Source: Planctomycetota bacterium (GTDB taxonomy: Bacteria > Planctomycetota > Phycisphaerae > UBA1845 > UTPLA1). From it: a stretch of DNA of 54,292 bases. Below, piece after piece: positions 42,724-52,917 of this stretch (within the stretch, counting starts at the first letter, position 1; the number at the start of each line of letters is the position of its first letter). Below the pieces are notes generated by a model that searched no databases, had not been told where the DNA came from, and saw nothing but the letters and a program-made list of their open reading frames with translations. The position numbers were made by a program, and so were the translations under genes. The stretch covers positions 1-54,292 of the forward strand of contig JADJRI010000029.1 in NCBI GenBank assembly GCA_016712275.1. Reading direction: 5' to 3'.

Positions 42724-44287
42724 ACTCGATCCAGTCGCGGCGGGGCGCGTCCCGCCGCAAGATCTCGATGCGGAAATGAGCCTGCTTGGATGCATGCTCA
42801 TCGACCGTGATTTTGAGTACACCGCGACGGTGATGCAGGTCATCCCGCGCGACGAATCCCACCGATTTTACAGACCCGATCACCGCCTGCTGTATGAGGT
42901 GGTGATCGATTTGTACGACGCCCGCAAGCCCATGGACATTGTCGTCATGGAGGATGAGCTGCGCCGGCGCAGCCAGCTCGAAGAAATCGGGGGGCGGGAC
43001 TATCTCATCGAGCTGGTTCAGAGTGTCGCGTCTCTCGCACATATCGAGCATTACGCCAAAATCGTTCGTGACAAATCCATGCTGCGCGATCTGATCCAGT
43101 GCAGCCATGAAATCATGGTCGAGGCCTATGATGAGTCCTCGCCGGCGGGCGAGATTCTCGATGCCGCTGAGAAGAAGTTATTTGATATCACCGAGCAGCG
43201 CATCAGCAACCAGCCCGAATCGATTCAGGTCTGCACGGCCCAGTTGCTTGAGCACATGGAAAAGGTTCGCGACGGCCTGTCGCTCGGCGTGCCTTCCGGC
43301 TTTCTCACGCTGGATGAAATGCTTGGGGGTGGTTTTCAGCATGGCGATCTCGTCGTTATCGCGGCGCGGCCCAGCATCGGGAAAACGGCCGTTGCATTGT
43401 CCATGCTGGAGTGGATCGGCGTCATTGAGAAACGGCCGGCCGCCTTTTTCTCAATGGAAATGAGCAAGTTGCAAGTCGCGCAGCGCATGCTGTGTTCGTT
43501 GTGTTATGTGGACATGCAAAAGCTTCGCCGCGGCCTGCTCGACGAACGCGATCTGCGCAAGCTGGAAATGGGCCGTCAGAACATCGAACACGCGCCGGTG
43601 TACATCGACGACACGCCCGGCATGAGCATCATGGAGCTTCGCGCAAAGGCGCGGCGACTTTCGCACCTGCATGGCATCGAGATCATCTTTGTCGATTATT
43701 TGCAGCTTATGCACGATCCATCCAGCCGCGAGAGCAGACAGCAGGAAATCGCCGCGATCAGCCGCGGGCTCAAGGCATTGGGTCGCGAGTTGAAGGTTCC
43801 GATCATTGCGCTCGCCCAGCTCAATCGACAGGTCGAAGGGCGCAGTCAGAATCGCCCGCGCATGAGCGATCTGCGTGAAAGCGGGGCGATCGAGCAGGAT
43901 GCGGACGCGGTCATTCTCCTCCACCGCGAGGAATACTATCTTTCGAAAATGGGCAATCAGCAGTCGGATGGCGAAGATGCCGATTCGCGAAACAATTATC
44001 AGGACCGGCTCAGTCAGAGTCAGGGCAAGGCCGAACTTATCATCGACAAGCAGCGCAACGGTCCGACGGGAATTGTTGAATTGCACTTCACCGCCCAGTT
44101 TGCGCGCTTCGACAATGCCGCGCCGAAGTACATCGGCGATGACGCTTCGATGATGGATCACGGCGACATCGATCCCGGTGAGCCGCCGATTCCGCCGCCC
44201 CAATCCCGCAGCGCTCCGACTTATACGCCGAAGCCGCCCGCTGCTGCGCACGATTATCTCGATGACAGTGATCCGGCACCCTTTTGA
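42665..44287 (+). CDS. dnaB: Replicative DNA helicase DnaB
   Basis: 540 residues from the ATG at 42665, with GGAGG 6 nt upstream, inside the end of rplI. A Gln/Pro-rich lead is followed by the N-terminal DnaB domain (PPQDLDAEMSLLGCMLID). The RecA-type domain has Walker A ARPSIGKTA, SMEMSKLQVAQRM, Walker B IIFVDYLQLM and the DLRESGAIEQDAD motif. An insertion of about 25 residues follows the HREEYYLSKMG region, and the C-terminus is a Pro-rich disordered tail. It forms the hexameric fork helicase. No intein is seen. Confidence 0.96.
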   Translation: MAQQGTQGTARPQKPEQARKLDPVAAGRVPPQDLDAEMSLLGCMLIDRDFEYTATVMQVIPRDESHRFYRPDHRLLYEVVIDLYDARKPMDIVVMEDELRRRSQLEEIGGRDYLIELVQSVASLAHIEHYAKIVRDKSMLRDLIQCSHEIMVEAYDESSPAGEILDAAEKKLFDITEQRISNQPESIQVCTAQLLEHMEKVRDGLSLGVPSGFLTLDEMLGGGFQHGDLVVIAARPSIGKTAVALSMLEWIGVIEKRPAAFFSMEMSKLQVAQRMLCSLCYVDMQKLRRGLLDERDLRKLEMGRQNIEHAPVYIDDTPGMSIMELRAKARRLSHLHGIEIIFVDYLQLMHDPSSRESRQQEIAAISRGLKALGRELKVPIIALAQLNRQVEGRSQNRPRMSDLRESGAIEQDADAVILLHREEYYLSKMGNQQSDGEDADSRNNYQDRLSQSQGKAELIIDKQRNGPTGIVELHFTAQFARFDNAAPKYIGDDASMMDHGDIDPGEPPIPPPQSRSAPTYTPKPPAAAHDYLDDSDPAPF

Positions 44288-44590
44288 TGGGGCGGCGCTG
44301 CCGGAACCGGTCGGCAACCCTGATCGGACGGCCTGGCGGCCGGGCACAACGAGTAACGATGGGCAGCCTTTGCTCAGTATTCGCATAGGCGGGGCAGTTG
44401 TTCGAAGCGAATCCCCAGGCCGCTACCGAATTCCGTGCTTTGAACAGGACGATTCCGTTCTTTTGTTGCGGTTTTCGGGGCGGAGCTCCCCTTTTTTCGG
44501 CCGTTCGCTCGACGATTCGCAAGCAACTCGCTTATCCTGCCGACTTAAGACTTGCCGGGTTTTTGCTCCGCGCGAAGAGGACCAAGTTCC
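44288..44590. other. Intergenic dnaB-ugd
   Basis: No gene. A GGGG...CCCC hairpin followed by T6 (44477-44497) may terminate the ribosomal/dnaB transcript. Confidence 0.45.
44477..44497 (+). terminator. Weak intrinsic terminator after dnaB
   Basis: GGGG, a 7-nt loop containing GGAGCT, CCCC, then TTTTTT. The short stem makes it uncertain. Confidence 0.4.
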
Positions 44591-45952
44591 ATGAAGATCA
44601 CCATCATCGGCACCGGTTATGTTGGACTCGTCACGGGCACCTGCCTCGCCGAGTGCGGCAATCACGTTTGCTGTCTCGATATCGACGAGGCCAAGGTGCG
44701 TTCGCTGCGCGCCGGCAAGTGCACCATCTACGAGCCGGGCCTCGAAGAATTGATTGTTCAGAATTCCAAGGCCGGTCGGTTGACGTTCACCAGCGATTTT
44801 AACGAAGCTGTTGATCATGGAAAAATCCTCTTCATTTGCGTCGGCACGCCGCCGAAACCGGACGGCAGCGCGGACCTCTCCGGCATTGAGGCCGCTTCGA
44901 AGTCGATCGCCGAACGGATGACTGAGGGCAAAGTTGTTGTAATCAAGTCGACGGTTCCGGTCGGTACCGGCGATCGCATCGAAAAAATCATGCGGCCGCT
45001 GACACGGCACCCGGTCGATCTGGTCAGCAATCCGGAGTTTTTGAAAGAGGGGGCGGCGGTCAGCGATTTTCGCGAGCCGGACCGCGTGGTGATCGGCGCG
45101 GTGAACGATGAAGCAGCGGAACTGGTGCGGCAGCTTTATCTGCCGTTCACACCGTCGAACACCCCCATCCTGCTCATCAGCCGCCGTGCCGCGGAAATGT
45201 GCAAGTATGCGGCGAACAGTTATCTCGCCATGCGCATCAGTTTCATCAATGAAATGGCGAACATCTGCGAACGCGCGAATGTCGATATCGACGAGATGAA
45301 ACGCGGCATGGCATTGGACCGGCGCATCGGTTCGCACTTTCTTTATCCCGGCGTCGGATACGGCGGAAGCTGTTTTCCGAAGGATGTGCAGGCGCTTGCC
45401 AATGTGGCCGACAGGGTCGGCCACGAGCCCGCCATTCTGAAGGCGGTGCACGAGACCAATGAGAAACAAAAGCGCGTGTTCATTGATCGGGTGAAGGGAG
45501 AATTTGAAGGCGACATCGGCGGAAAGTCGTTTGCCGTCTGGGGTGTCTCATTCAAGGCACGGACCGACGATATACGGGAATCACCCGCGCTGACGATCAT
45601 TGACGGCCTGCTCGAAGCCGGCGCGAAGGTCATCGCCTACGATCCGCAGGGCATCAGCAACCTGAAGGAGATCTACAAAAACCGGCTGTCCTACGCGACC
45701 GACGCTTATGGCGCCTTGGCGGAGCGGGATGCCCTGCTGGTTCTCACGGACTGGGATGAGTTTCGCAGCCCGGATTTCGATCGGATTCGCGCGGCGCTGA
45801 AAAAGCCGGTCATTTTTGACGGGCGCAATCTCTATAACGCGAGCTGGATGCGCCGAAACCGCTTCACCTATTATTCCGTCGGCCGTCCGCCCGTTTTCTG
45901 CGAGCGCGAGGAACGCGCCCGCGCCGCGGAACTTGCTGATACGCTCGGTTGA
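44591..45952 (+). CDS. ugd: UDP-glucose 6-dehydrogenase
   Basis: 453 residues from the ATG at 44591. The Rossmann motif GTGYVGLVTG is at 7-16. Next come CVGTPPKPDGSADLS, NPEFLKEGAAVSDF, SRRAAEMCKYAANSYLA and the catalytic Cys in GYGGSCFPKD (about 260). The C-terminal UDP-binding domain (FKARTDDIRESPAL, DGRNLY) is complete. It oxidises UDP-glucose to UDP-glucuronate with two NAD+, for polysaccharide synthesis. It appears to be a single transcription unit closed by a strong terminator downstream. Confidence 0.95.
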   Translation: MKITIIGTGYVGLVTGTCLAECGNHVCCLDIDEAKVRSLRAGKCTIYEPGLEELIVQNSKAGRLTFTSDFNEAVDHGKILFICVGTPPKPDGSADLSGIEAASKSIAERMTEGKVVVIKSTVPVGTGDRIEKIMRPLTRHPVDLVSNPEFLKEGAAVSDFREPDRVVIGAVNDEAAELVRQLYLPFTPSNTPILLISRRAAEMCKYAANSYLAMRISFINEMANICERANVDIDEMKRGMALDRRIGSHFLYPGVGYGGSCFPKDVQALANVADRVGHEPAILKAVHETNEKQKRVFIDRVKGEFEGDIGGKSFAVWGVSFKARTDDIRESPALTIIDGLLEAGAKVIAYDPQGISNLKEIYKNRLSYATDAYGALAERDALLVLTDWDEFRSPDFDRIRAALKKPVIFDGRNLYNASWMRRNRFTYYSVGRPPVFCEREERARAAELADTLG

Positions 45953-46051
45953 GCAACCCTTCACTAGGAATGCAAATGCGCTTTCGCGCTGCATTTGCTG
46001 ATTCTTGATTCCTCAAGAAACCCGAAAATCACCTTGATTATCGCGAATTTG

Positions 46052-46072
46052 GTGGTCGCCCGACCACTTTTT
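46052..46072 (+). terminator. Intrinsic terminator after ugd
   Basis: GTGGTC, loop GCCC, GACCAC, then TTTTT. About 100 bp past the ugd stop. Confidence 0.75.
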
Positions 46073-46226
46073 CGCGTGGCCGAAGGTAATTTCTAATTCC
46101 GCGGGAGACGCCGGGTTGCATTTCGCTGTTAGTCAGGAGTCACGCCCGAAAGGCCTCGCTATTGGGGCAATTCAGAAGTGTCCGGATGTTGCAGGGACTT
46201 TGGAAATGCCGAAGGAGTGCGAATTC

Positions 46227-47969
46227 ATGAACAGTCGAAAGCCAGTCCGGTTCACGCTGGGTCTTCTATTTGTTGCCTTTGCCGCATCGAACGCATGGGC
46301 TGTGGAACTTCATGTTTCCACCGCCGGCAAGAATGAGTCGGGCACGGGTTCGGTCGAATCGCCGTGGGCCACCATCGGTCGTGCTCTGGAGGCGGCACAG
46401 CCGGGCGATGCGATCGTTCTTCACAATGGCGTGTATTGCGAGTCGGTTCGCATTCTGTCGCCAAACATCACCATCATGTCGGCAGCGGGTGAGTGGGCGG
46501 TGATCAAGGCGCCGATCGGCACGGGTGATGCGCCGGGGCTGTGCATCAAGTTCGACGTGGACGCCTCGCATGGGGCGCTCAAGCGGCTGGAGCTGATCGG
46601 CGGCTATTATGCGGTCAAGATCGAGTCCCGATGGGATTGGGGCGGGGTCGATCAAAGCGGTGCGACGGACATTCTCATCGAAGATTGTGTGATACATGAT
46701 TCCGGACGAGACTGCATTAAGATCACGCCGAACTGCGACCGGGTGACGATCCGGCGCTGCGAGATTTTCAACTCCGGCCGTTTGTATCCGCCCGGCACGC
46801 CGTTCGAACAGAAGAATGCCGAGGGCATCGATTGCACCAATGCCGACGAGACGCTAGTGCAGGACTGCTACGTGCATGACACCGCCACCACCGGCGTCTA
46901 TTTCAAGGGCGGCGCGACAGACTGCGTGGTCGAGCGCTCGCGCATCGTCCGCTGCGGCCACGGCGGCGTGCTGCTCGGATTCGACACCAGCCCGGAATTT
47001 TTCGATCTCACGGCCAACCCGCGATATTATGAGTGCATTCGGGGCGTCGTTCGCAATTGCATCATCCAGGACACGGACTACGAAGGCATCGGCGTCTTCG
47101 CGGCGAACGGCGCGACGGCGGTGAACAACACCGTCATCAACACGGCCCGCGTTGGCCACAACCCCATCTACTTTGGGCTCACGCTACAAGATTACGATCC
47201 CGCAGCCGGTCGTCCGCCCTCTGTCGATGTCGAGGTTCGCAACAACCTTGTCTTTCAACCGAACGCGAACAGTGCGGCGTTTGTTTTCATTCGTTACTTG
47301 TTCGAGCCGGAACTGGGCGGACTTCTGGCGGTGGATGGAATGCCGACTATGAGTCACAATCTTTATTTTGGTTCGGCCGGCGCTCCGCGATTCACTGACT
47401 CCAGGCCGGGCAGCATTCTCGACAACGGCAGCTTCAGCGCCTGGAAAACACACATCAACGGCGAGTTCGGCACGATGGTGGCCGATCCCATGCTGGACAA
47501 GGATGCCCGGCTGACGCGAGAGAGTCCTGCGAACGATGCCGGCATCGTGTTGATGTCGGTTGATGCGGACATCGACGCGGAAGAACGGCCGGCCGGCGGG
47601 TCCCCGGACATTGGCGCCGACGAGTTCAGCGCCAAACCACCGGCTTTCAGGACCTACGGGGACGGCATGACCGATGGGTCGCCGGATCCGGCTTGCGGCG
47701 TTGTCAATCTGCCGAAGGATGGCGATCAATCACCGGATGCGGATAGTGATCCGCTTCCCGACGGCCCGGATGAAGTCGAAGTGCCGAAGGTCGACGATTC
47801 GGACAGCTTTGATGATACAGATGACGGCACGCCGGTTGTCAATGAGCGCAGCCGAATTGCGGAGCGATGTTCCCCCTTCGCAGCGCCGATGTGGATCGGT
47901 ATGGGCCTGCTCAGTATTCGGCGGTCGTGCCGGAGAAGTTCGCGAAATGCAAGACGGCTTTCAAGGTGA
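46227..47969 (+). CDS. Secreted right-handed beta-helix protein with C-terminal sorting-like tail
   Basis: 580 residues. A signal peptide (about 9-25, ending SNAWA) is followed by the start of a pectate-lyase-like solenoid (LHVSTAGKNESGTGSVESPW). Many parallel beta-helix turns follow with N-ladder residues (VRNCIIQDTDYEGIG, AVNNTVINTA, VEVRNNLVF). An Asp/Pro-rich linker (about 500-545) leads to ERCSPFAAPMWIGMGLL and an Arg cluster. That Cys, short hydrophobic stretch and Arg tail resemble MYXO-CTERM-type sorting signals. It is probably a cell-surface polysaccharide-binding or lyase-like protein; no catalytic site can be named. AAGGAG precedes the ATG. Confidence 0.82.
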   Translation: MNSRKPVRFTLGLLFVAFAASNAWAVELHVSTAGKNESGTGSVESPWATIGRALEAAQPGDAIVLHNGVYCESVRILSPNITIMSAAGEWAVIKAPIGTGDAPGLCIKFDVDASHGALKRLELIGGYYAVKIESRWDWGGVDQSGATDILIEDCVIHDSGRDCIKITPNCDRVTIRRCEIFNSGRLYPPGTPFEQKNAEGIDCTNADETLVQDCYVHDTATTGVYFKGGATDCVVERSRIVRCGHGGVLLGFDTSPEFFDLTANPRYYECIRGVVRNCIIQDTDYEGIGVFAANGATAVNNTVINTARVGHNPIYFGLTLQDYDPAAGRPPSVDVEVRNNLVFQPNANSAAFVFIRYLFEPELGGLLAVDGMPTMSHNLYFGSAGAPRFTDSRPGSILDNGSFSAWKTHINGEFGTMVADPMLDKDARLTRESPANDAGIVLMSVDADIDAEERPAGGSPDIGADEFSAKPPAFRTYGDGMTDGSPDPACGVVNLPKDGDQSPDADSDPLPDGPDEVEVPKVDDSDSFDDTDDGTPVVNERSRIAERCSPFAAPMWIGMGLLSIRRSCRRSSRNARRLSR

Positions 47970-48617
47970 TTCCTGTCGGCGCATTGCGCAGAGATTCTCA
48001 ATGTCGCAATCGAGCTGCTCAAACCCGAAGTGCTGGGCAATCCAGGACATCGTCGCACGTGAGTAGAATGAGATATGTGTTAAATCGCGGGCATACCACC
48101 AGTCATGAATGGCGGACGGGCCATGATGAAAGTGCGTGGTGATGGCAATGACGCCGCCACCACGCAGAAGGCCGACCATGCGATCGAACTCGAGACGGGG
48201 ATTCGAGAAATGTTCAATCGTCTCGGTGCTGACGATTGCGTCATATGGGGCGGACTCCAACGGGGATATGCCATATAGCGGGTCTTGTCCGTATGCATCG
48301 TAGCCCGCTTTGCGGAGGAGACTCACCAAAACTTGATTGGGCCCGCAGCCGATGTCCAATACGCGGCAAGGCGGAGGGGCAATGGGTCGAAGCTGATCGA
48401 CGAACTGGCCCAGCATCCGGGCGTATCCGGTATTCTCCGGCGTATTGTCATGATTTGCGTACCGGAGCCGCTGGGCCTCCTCTTCCAAGTGCCAGAATTC
48501 TGGCACAAAAATCAAGTCGCATATCTCGCAATGATGAAATGATCGCCCGGCGCTCTGAATAACCGCAACGGCGTACGCATGGCATAGAGGGCATTTGGAT
48601 TTGGATCGTGGCTCCAT
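47961..48617 (-). CDS. SAM-dependent methyltransferase with N-terminal zinc finger
   Basis: 218 residues. The N-terminal CPLCH...CEICD (about 9-34) is a zinc knuckle seen in many class I methyltransferases linked to glycan or lipid modification. Motif I is VLDIGCGPNQV (about 87-97), motif II is near YGQDPLYG, and IVSTETIEHFSNP matches the methyltransf_23 style. The substrate is unknown. It converges with the beta-helix gene and overlaps its end by 9 bp. Proximity to ugd and the beta-helix protein hints at surface glycan work (inference). Confidence 0.85.
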   Translation of the reverse strand: MEPRSKSKCPLCHAYAVAVIQSAGRSFHHCEICDLIFVPEFWHLEEEAQRLRYANHDNTPENTGYARMLGQFVDQLRPIAPPPCRVLDIGCGPNQVLVSLLRKAGYDAYGQDPLYGISPLESAPYDAIVSTETIEHFSNPRLEFDRMVGLLRGGGVIAITTHFHHGPSAIHDWWYARDLTHISFYSRATMSWIAQHFGFEQLDCDIENLCAMRRQESP

Positions 48618-48927
48618 GTCTGCTCTCAGTGATGCCGCATCATGCGACTAGGTGACGAAACTGTGGCACTCACTCTAATTCCGGTTTTTTTGTATTGTGC
48701 TGTCGATCGTATTCAAACCCGCCAAAAAAAGGTTGAAGCGTCATTTCGGATTCTATGGAAACCGCGATTTTCCATAAAATAGCGATAATGGCGTTATTAT
48801 CAGACTGTTGCACCGCCGCAAACTCCAATTTTCGGCTGGCTGAAAGGTTACGTCAGGAATAATCGAATTCCTGTGATAATTCGCGACAAATCCACTTAAA
48901 CTTCGGCATAACCAATAGTTAAGAGTT
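48618..48927. other. AT-rich intergenic, no gene
   Basis: Distinctly AT-rich, with runs of T and A near 48685-48730 and an ATAATGGCGTTATTAT-like inverted motif near 48784-48800. I see no coding frame with a ribosome-binding site. Confidence 0.5.
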
Positions 48928-48974
48928 ATACTATATTTTGTGAGGATTTCGTTGACACCCACTATATCTTGCGG
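48928..48974 (+). promoter_or_regulatory. Pair of NrdR-box-like sites upstream of nrdJ
   Basis: Box 1 at 48928-48943 (ATACTATATTTTGTGA) matches the NrdR consensus ACACTATATATTGTGT at 13 of 16 positions; box 2 at 48959-48974 (CCACTATATCTTGCGG) at 12 of 16. They are 31 bp apart, three helical turns, the usual spacing for this repressor. A perfect -35 TTGACA (48952-48957) lies between and touches box 2's flank. Confidence 0.65.
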
Positions 48975-49254
48975 TATTTCTTCTACTTGCCCTCAAGGGC
49001 ACGTCGAAGGCTATCCGACATATTCTTCCGAAAGGCTTTTCATATTCGGAATGGGTCAAATCCGGCAAGACCGGTCAGACCCTATCGGTGCCTTATCGAC
49101 TTTGCACATAGTGCGGACAAGCCGGGAAGAAGCTGACTGCTTGCCGTGGCTCCTCGAACGAGAAATTCGAGGCGGCAGTGATATCTATTGGCCCGAGCTG
49201 ATCGAGGCGCCTCGTCTCGCCTGCTCATGATTGAAAACGATACGTGGTGAAATA
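48975..49254 (+). other. Long nrdJ leader region
   Basis: About 280 nt separate the NrdR-like boxes from the nrdJ ATG. There are several small hairpins (GCCCTCAAGGGC near 48989; CTCGAACGAGAAATTCGAGG near 49154) and a GGGAAG, but no complete cobalamin-riboswitch core. A 96-codon GTG-started frame here lacks a ribosome-binding site and I do not accept it as a gene. Confidence 0.4.
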
Positions 49255-51996
49255 ATGGTCACTCTCAAGAAGGATCGAATCCCAGCCAACGACACGGATG
49301 TCGCCGGCGCAATCGGTCAGGACCTCCCAGCCCTCACCGAAAATGCTCTGCGCGTTTTACGCGCGCGCTATCTCGAAAAAAACGAAGCCGGCCAATGCAC
49401 CGAAGTCCCAGACGATCTCTTCGATCGCGTGGCTCGCGTCATGGCGGATGTTGAAACAAAATATGGAGCGAATCAGGCCTGCCGCAGCGAGTGGAAAGCG
49501 CGATTCAAGGCCCTGATGACCTCCAACAAGTTCATGCCCAACAGCCCGACGCTCATGAATGCCGGTCGCTCGATGGGCATGCTCAGCGCCTGCTTCGTTC
49601 TTCCGGTGCCCGATTCGATCGACGGCATCTTCGATTCGATCAAGCACACCGCCCTTATTCAAAAGGCTGGCGGCGGCACGGGCTTCGCCTTCGATCAGCT
49701 TCGTCCGACAGGCGATTTCATTAAGTCCAGCGGCGGGACCACCAGCGGCCCCATCAGCTTCTGGCGCGCCTTCAGCGAGGCGACCAACGCTATTCAGCAG
49801 GGCGCCTTCCGACGCGGCGCCAACATGGGCATGATGTACATTCATCACCCGGACATTCTCAAATTCCTCCATGCCAAGCAGGATCTGACCCAATTCACCA
49901 ATTACAACATTTCGGTCAAGATGACCGACGAGTGGATGGAAGCTTTTCTCCACGATCCCAAAGGCCCACACCTCACCCGCAATCCCCGCAACGGCCAGGA
50001 ATACTACATTCCCCGTGATGCCGTCATTCGCGAATACGGCGTGCGGGATCTCATTAAGAAGGAAGATTACGACGGAAAAACGCCCGTCTACACCCGTCAG
50101 GAATTGTGGGACATCATCGTCAGCACGCCTGGCAAACGGGCGAGCCGGGCGTTGTCTTCATTGATCGAATTAACGAGGCCAACCCAACGCCCCATGTAGG
50201 CCGCATGGAAGCGACGAATCCCTGTGGCGAGCAGCCGCTGCTGCCTTATGAGGCATGCAATCTGGGCAGCATCAACCTGGGCCTCTTTATCAAGGACGAA
50301 TGCACGCCCGAGGCCGATGTCGATTGGGATTCATTGCGGGATTCGGTCCACGAGAGCATTCGGTTTCTCGATAACGTCATTGATGCGAACAACTATCCGC
50401 TCGAACAAATCCATGACATCTGCACGGCCAATCGCAAAATCGGCCTCGGCATCATGGGGTTTGCCGACGCGCTTTATAAACTCGGCGTCGCCTACAACTC
50501 CGACGATGGTGTCGCGTGGGGCGAGCGTTTCATGAAGTTCGTCAACGACGAAAGCCACAACTACTCCGAAAAACTCGCCACGGAGCGGGGGAACTTCCCC
50601 AATTGGGCCAACAGCCACTGGGACACGAAGTACCACCGCCCGATGCGCAACAGTTGCAGCACCACCGTCGCACCGACCGGCACGATCAGCATCATTGCCG
50701 ATTGCAGCGGCGGTATCGAACCGATGTTCAGCCTCGCCTTCTTCCGAAATGTGTTGAAAGGACAGGACGAAGGCAAGGCCCCGATGATCGAATCAAACAA
50801 GACATTTGAAAAAGTCGCGCGAGCGCGGTTTTTACAGCGAGGGACTCATGGATCGGATTGCCAGGGAAGGCACCCTCGCTCATATTGACGGCATCCCGGA
50901 AGATGTGAAGCAGGTCTTTGTCTGCGCTCACGATATTCGCCCCGAATGGCACGTTCAAATGCAGGCTGCTTTTCAGCGGCACTGTGATTCTTCGATCAGC
51001 AAGACCATCAACTTCGCGCACGATGCAAATCCGGCCGACGTTGAGCAAATCTACAAGGCTGCATACGAGTTGCGCTGCAAAGGCGTCACCGTCTATCGCG
51101 ACGGCTGCCGCTCCAGCCAGCCCATGGCCCTTGCTGATTCCGAAAAGAAGCACAAGTCTGCATCGACCGGCAATCCTTCGGCCGAACGCGAATGCTGCAC
51201 GATCAAGATTGCCGCGCCTGCGGCGCCGGTGAACGGCGAGTCGCTGACTGTTGCAGCCCCCCGCGATGCCCGAGACGACCGTCCGCGGATCAAGACCGAG
51301 ACGAATCTGTTCGGCGAGCGCATCATTACGGTGCAAAAGCCGCCGACGCTGGAACCGAAGGAACTGCCGCCGATCACCAGCGGCATCCGCGTCCGACAGC
51401 AGACGCCCTTCGGCAACATGCATATACAGATTACGGTCGACCCGCGGACGCAGCGCGAGCTGGAAGTCTTCGCCCAGCTCGGCAAGGGCGGCGATATCGC
51501 CAACAGCGATCTTGAAGCCATCTGCCGGATGATCAGCCTCTGGCTTCGCGCCGGCGGCAGCCTCATCCATGTGACCAAACAGCTCACGGGAATCGGTTCC
51601 CACCTGCAGATTCCTACTCGCGACGGCAAAATCATGTCGCTCGGCGACGGCCTCGCCCAGGCGCTCAAGCGGTACACCCGCGCGAAGGAGCGACACGGTC
51701 TTCGCGCGCTGCTCCTTGGCGAGATCGACCCGGCGGATATCGAAAAGACGCCCGAGGAAATCGCACGGAAGGCGAGCGGTAATGGGAACGGGAAGGGCAA
51801 TGGAAACGGCCATTCGACCCACGATGACGAGGCCATCACCGACGTGACTTTGGATGTCGGCGGGAGATTGCTGGAACAATCGGTCGGCATGACCGCCCGC
51901 TCGGCCTATCGGCTGAAATGCCCGGAATGCAGCGGCGACCTGGATATGGGAGAAGGCTGCACCAAATGCCATGCATGCGGCTATGCCCAGTGCTAA
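49255..51996 (+). CDS. nrdJ: Adenosylcobalamin-dependent (class II) ribonucleotide reductase, two frameshifts
   Basis: About 914 residues when two missing bases are restored. The first is at about 50125-50128: STP-GKRA becomes STAWQTGEPGVVFIDR. The second is at about 50820-50826: VARARFLQ becomes VARERGFYSEGLMDR. Class II motifs: MLSACFVLPVPDSIDGI, FAFDQLRPTGDFIKSSGG, the radical site NPCGEQPLLPYE, and the substrate loop CSTTVAPTGTISI. A linker (Pro/Arg/Lys-rich, about 600-690) leads to the C-terminal domain ending CPECSGDLDMGEGCTKCHACGYAQC in part, a redox/zinc ribbon. It reduces ribonucleotides with a B12 radical. The start has GGTGA 5 nt upstream. Confidence 0.95.
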
Positions 51997-52398
51997 TGGA
52001 TGATTGGCCGGAAATGTTGTGCCAAACGTCGGGCTGGTGGCTATGATTTAGAAACGCGAAGGCAATGAGCTGCGTAAGAACGGCCTTTGCGAGTATGAGA
52101 AATGCTGGAGGCACCGGGTTTCGGAAAAAAAAGCCATGTTTTTTCATGGACGATGGAGCCCAAGGCCGATAGCGTTTTATAGAGTTATATTCACGGAGGG
52201 CTGTTTGGTCTTTGACTGATACAGCGAGGGAGCTCGGAAGCACGGCTTCTTTCCCCTCCGGAAAGCGTCGGGATCCCCCAGAGGGCCTCGACGCTTTCTT
52301 ATTTTTGGGCCGCCTTGCTTTGCTCGTCAGTTCCATTTCCTGGTGCAGTGAATTGAGATTCTGTCGCCGCGTCGGTTCACAATTTGGGAGGAATTCTC
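51997..52398. other. Intergenic nrdJ to VOC gene
   Basis: No gene. It contains AAAAAAAGCCATGTTTTTT near 52127 and a strong terminator hairpin at 52261-52306. Confidence 0.5.
52261..52306 (+). terminator. Intrinsic terminator
   Basis: GAAAGCGTCG (52261-52270) pairs with CGACGCTTTC (52289-52298), followed by TTATTTTT. It lies 265 bp after the nrdJ stop. Confidence 0.75.
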
Positions 52399-52761
52399 AT
52401 GCGCCTTGGCATGGCTATTGTCTTCGTCAGCGACATGAAGCGGTCGATTGCGTTCTATCGCGATGTCATTGATTTGCCGCTGAAGTTCGAAACGACCCAC
52501 TGGACGGAATTTGACACCGAGGGCGCGACGCTGGCGCTTCATCTGGCCGAACGCCCGGCGATTCAAGGGCTTGATCCGGAGCACCTGCCCGCCGCTTTTT
52601 GCCGCCCCGGCCTGTCCGTGCGAAATCTGTCAGAGTTTCATCAGAAAATGGTTGAACGGCAGGTTCGCGTAATTCAGGCGCCGAAAAACGTCTTCGGCGT
52701 GCAGATCGCCCAATACGCCGATCCGGACGGACTGGGGATTTCCGTGAGTGAGTTGAAGTAA
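52399..52761 (+). CDS. VOC (glyoxalase/bleomycin-resistance) superfamily protein
   Basis: 120 residues, one VOC module of two beta-alpha-beta-beta-beta halves. It starts GMAIVFVSDMKRSIAFYRDV, has WTEFDTEGATLALH, and ends VQIAQYADPDGLGISVSE, where the DPDG turn and final Glu are family hallmarks. Metal ligands could be His and Glu residues of the two halves. The reaction cannot be told. GGGAGG precedes the ATG at 52399. It appears to be transcribed alone, after a terminator. Confidence 0.88.
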   Translation: MRLGMAIVFVSDMKRSIAFYRDVIDLPLKFETTHWTEFDTEGATLALHLAERPAIQGLDPEHLPAAFCRPGLSVRNLSEFHQKMVERQVRVIQAPKNVFGVQIAQYADPDGLGISVSELK

Positions 52762-52917
52762 GACCGGCAAAGGTCGATTGTGTGAATCGCTCACGGATGG
52801 TCACTATCTCTGCCCGTTCCCATGTTGTCTGATACAGCTTCTCAATTCGACTGCATGAAAGCACCTGGGCCTTTTTTCGAATGACAGGCGCTTCGGGATC
52901 ACGCCGGGCGCTGAAGA

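Noticed and set aside
46073..46226. Riboswitch before the beta-helix gene
   Set aside because: Some pairing is possible, but no known riboswitch core could be matched.
48940..49230. 96-codon GTG-started frame between the NrdR-like boxes and nrdJ
   Set aside because: No ribosome-binding site, irregular composition, overlaps promoter elements; more likely untranslated leader.
48975..49254. Cobalamin riboswitch upstream of the B12-dependent nrdJ
   Set aside because: A GGGAAG and some hairpins are present, but the conserved B12-box and core order cannot be found.
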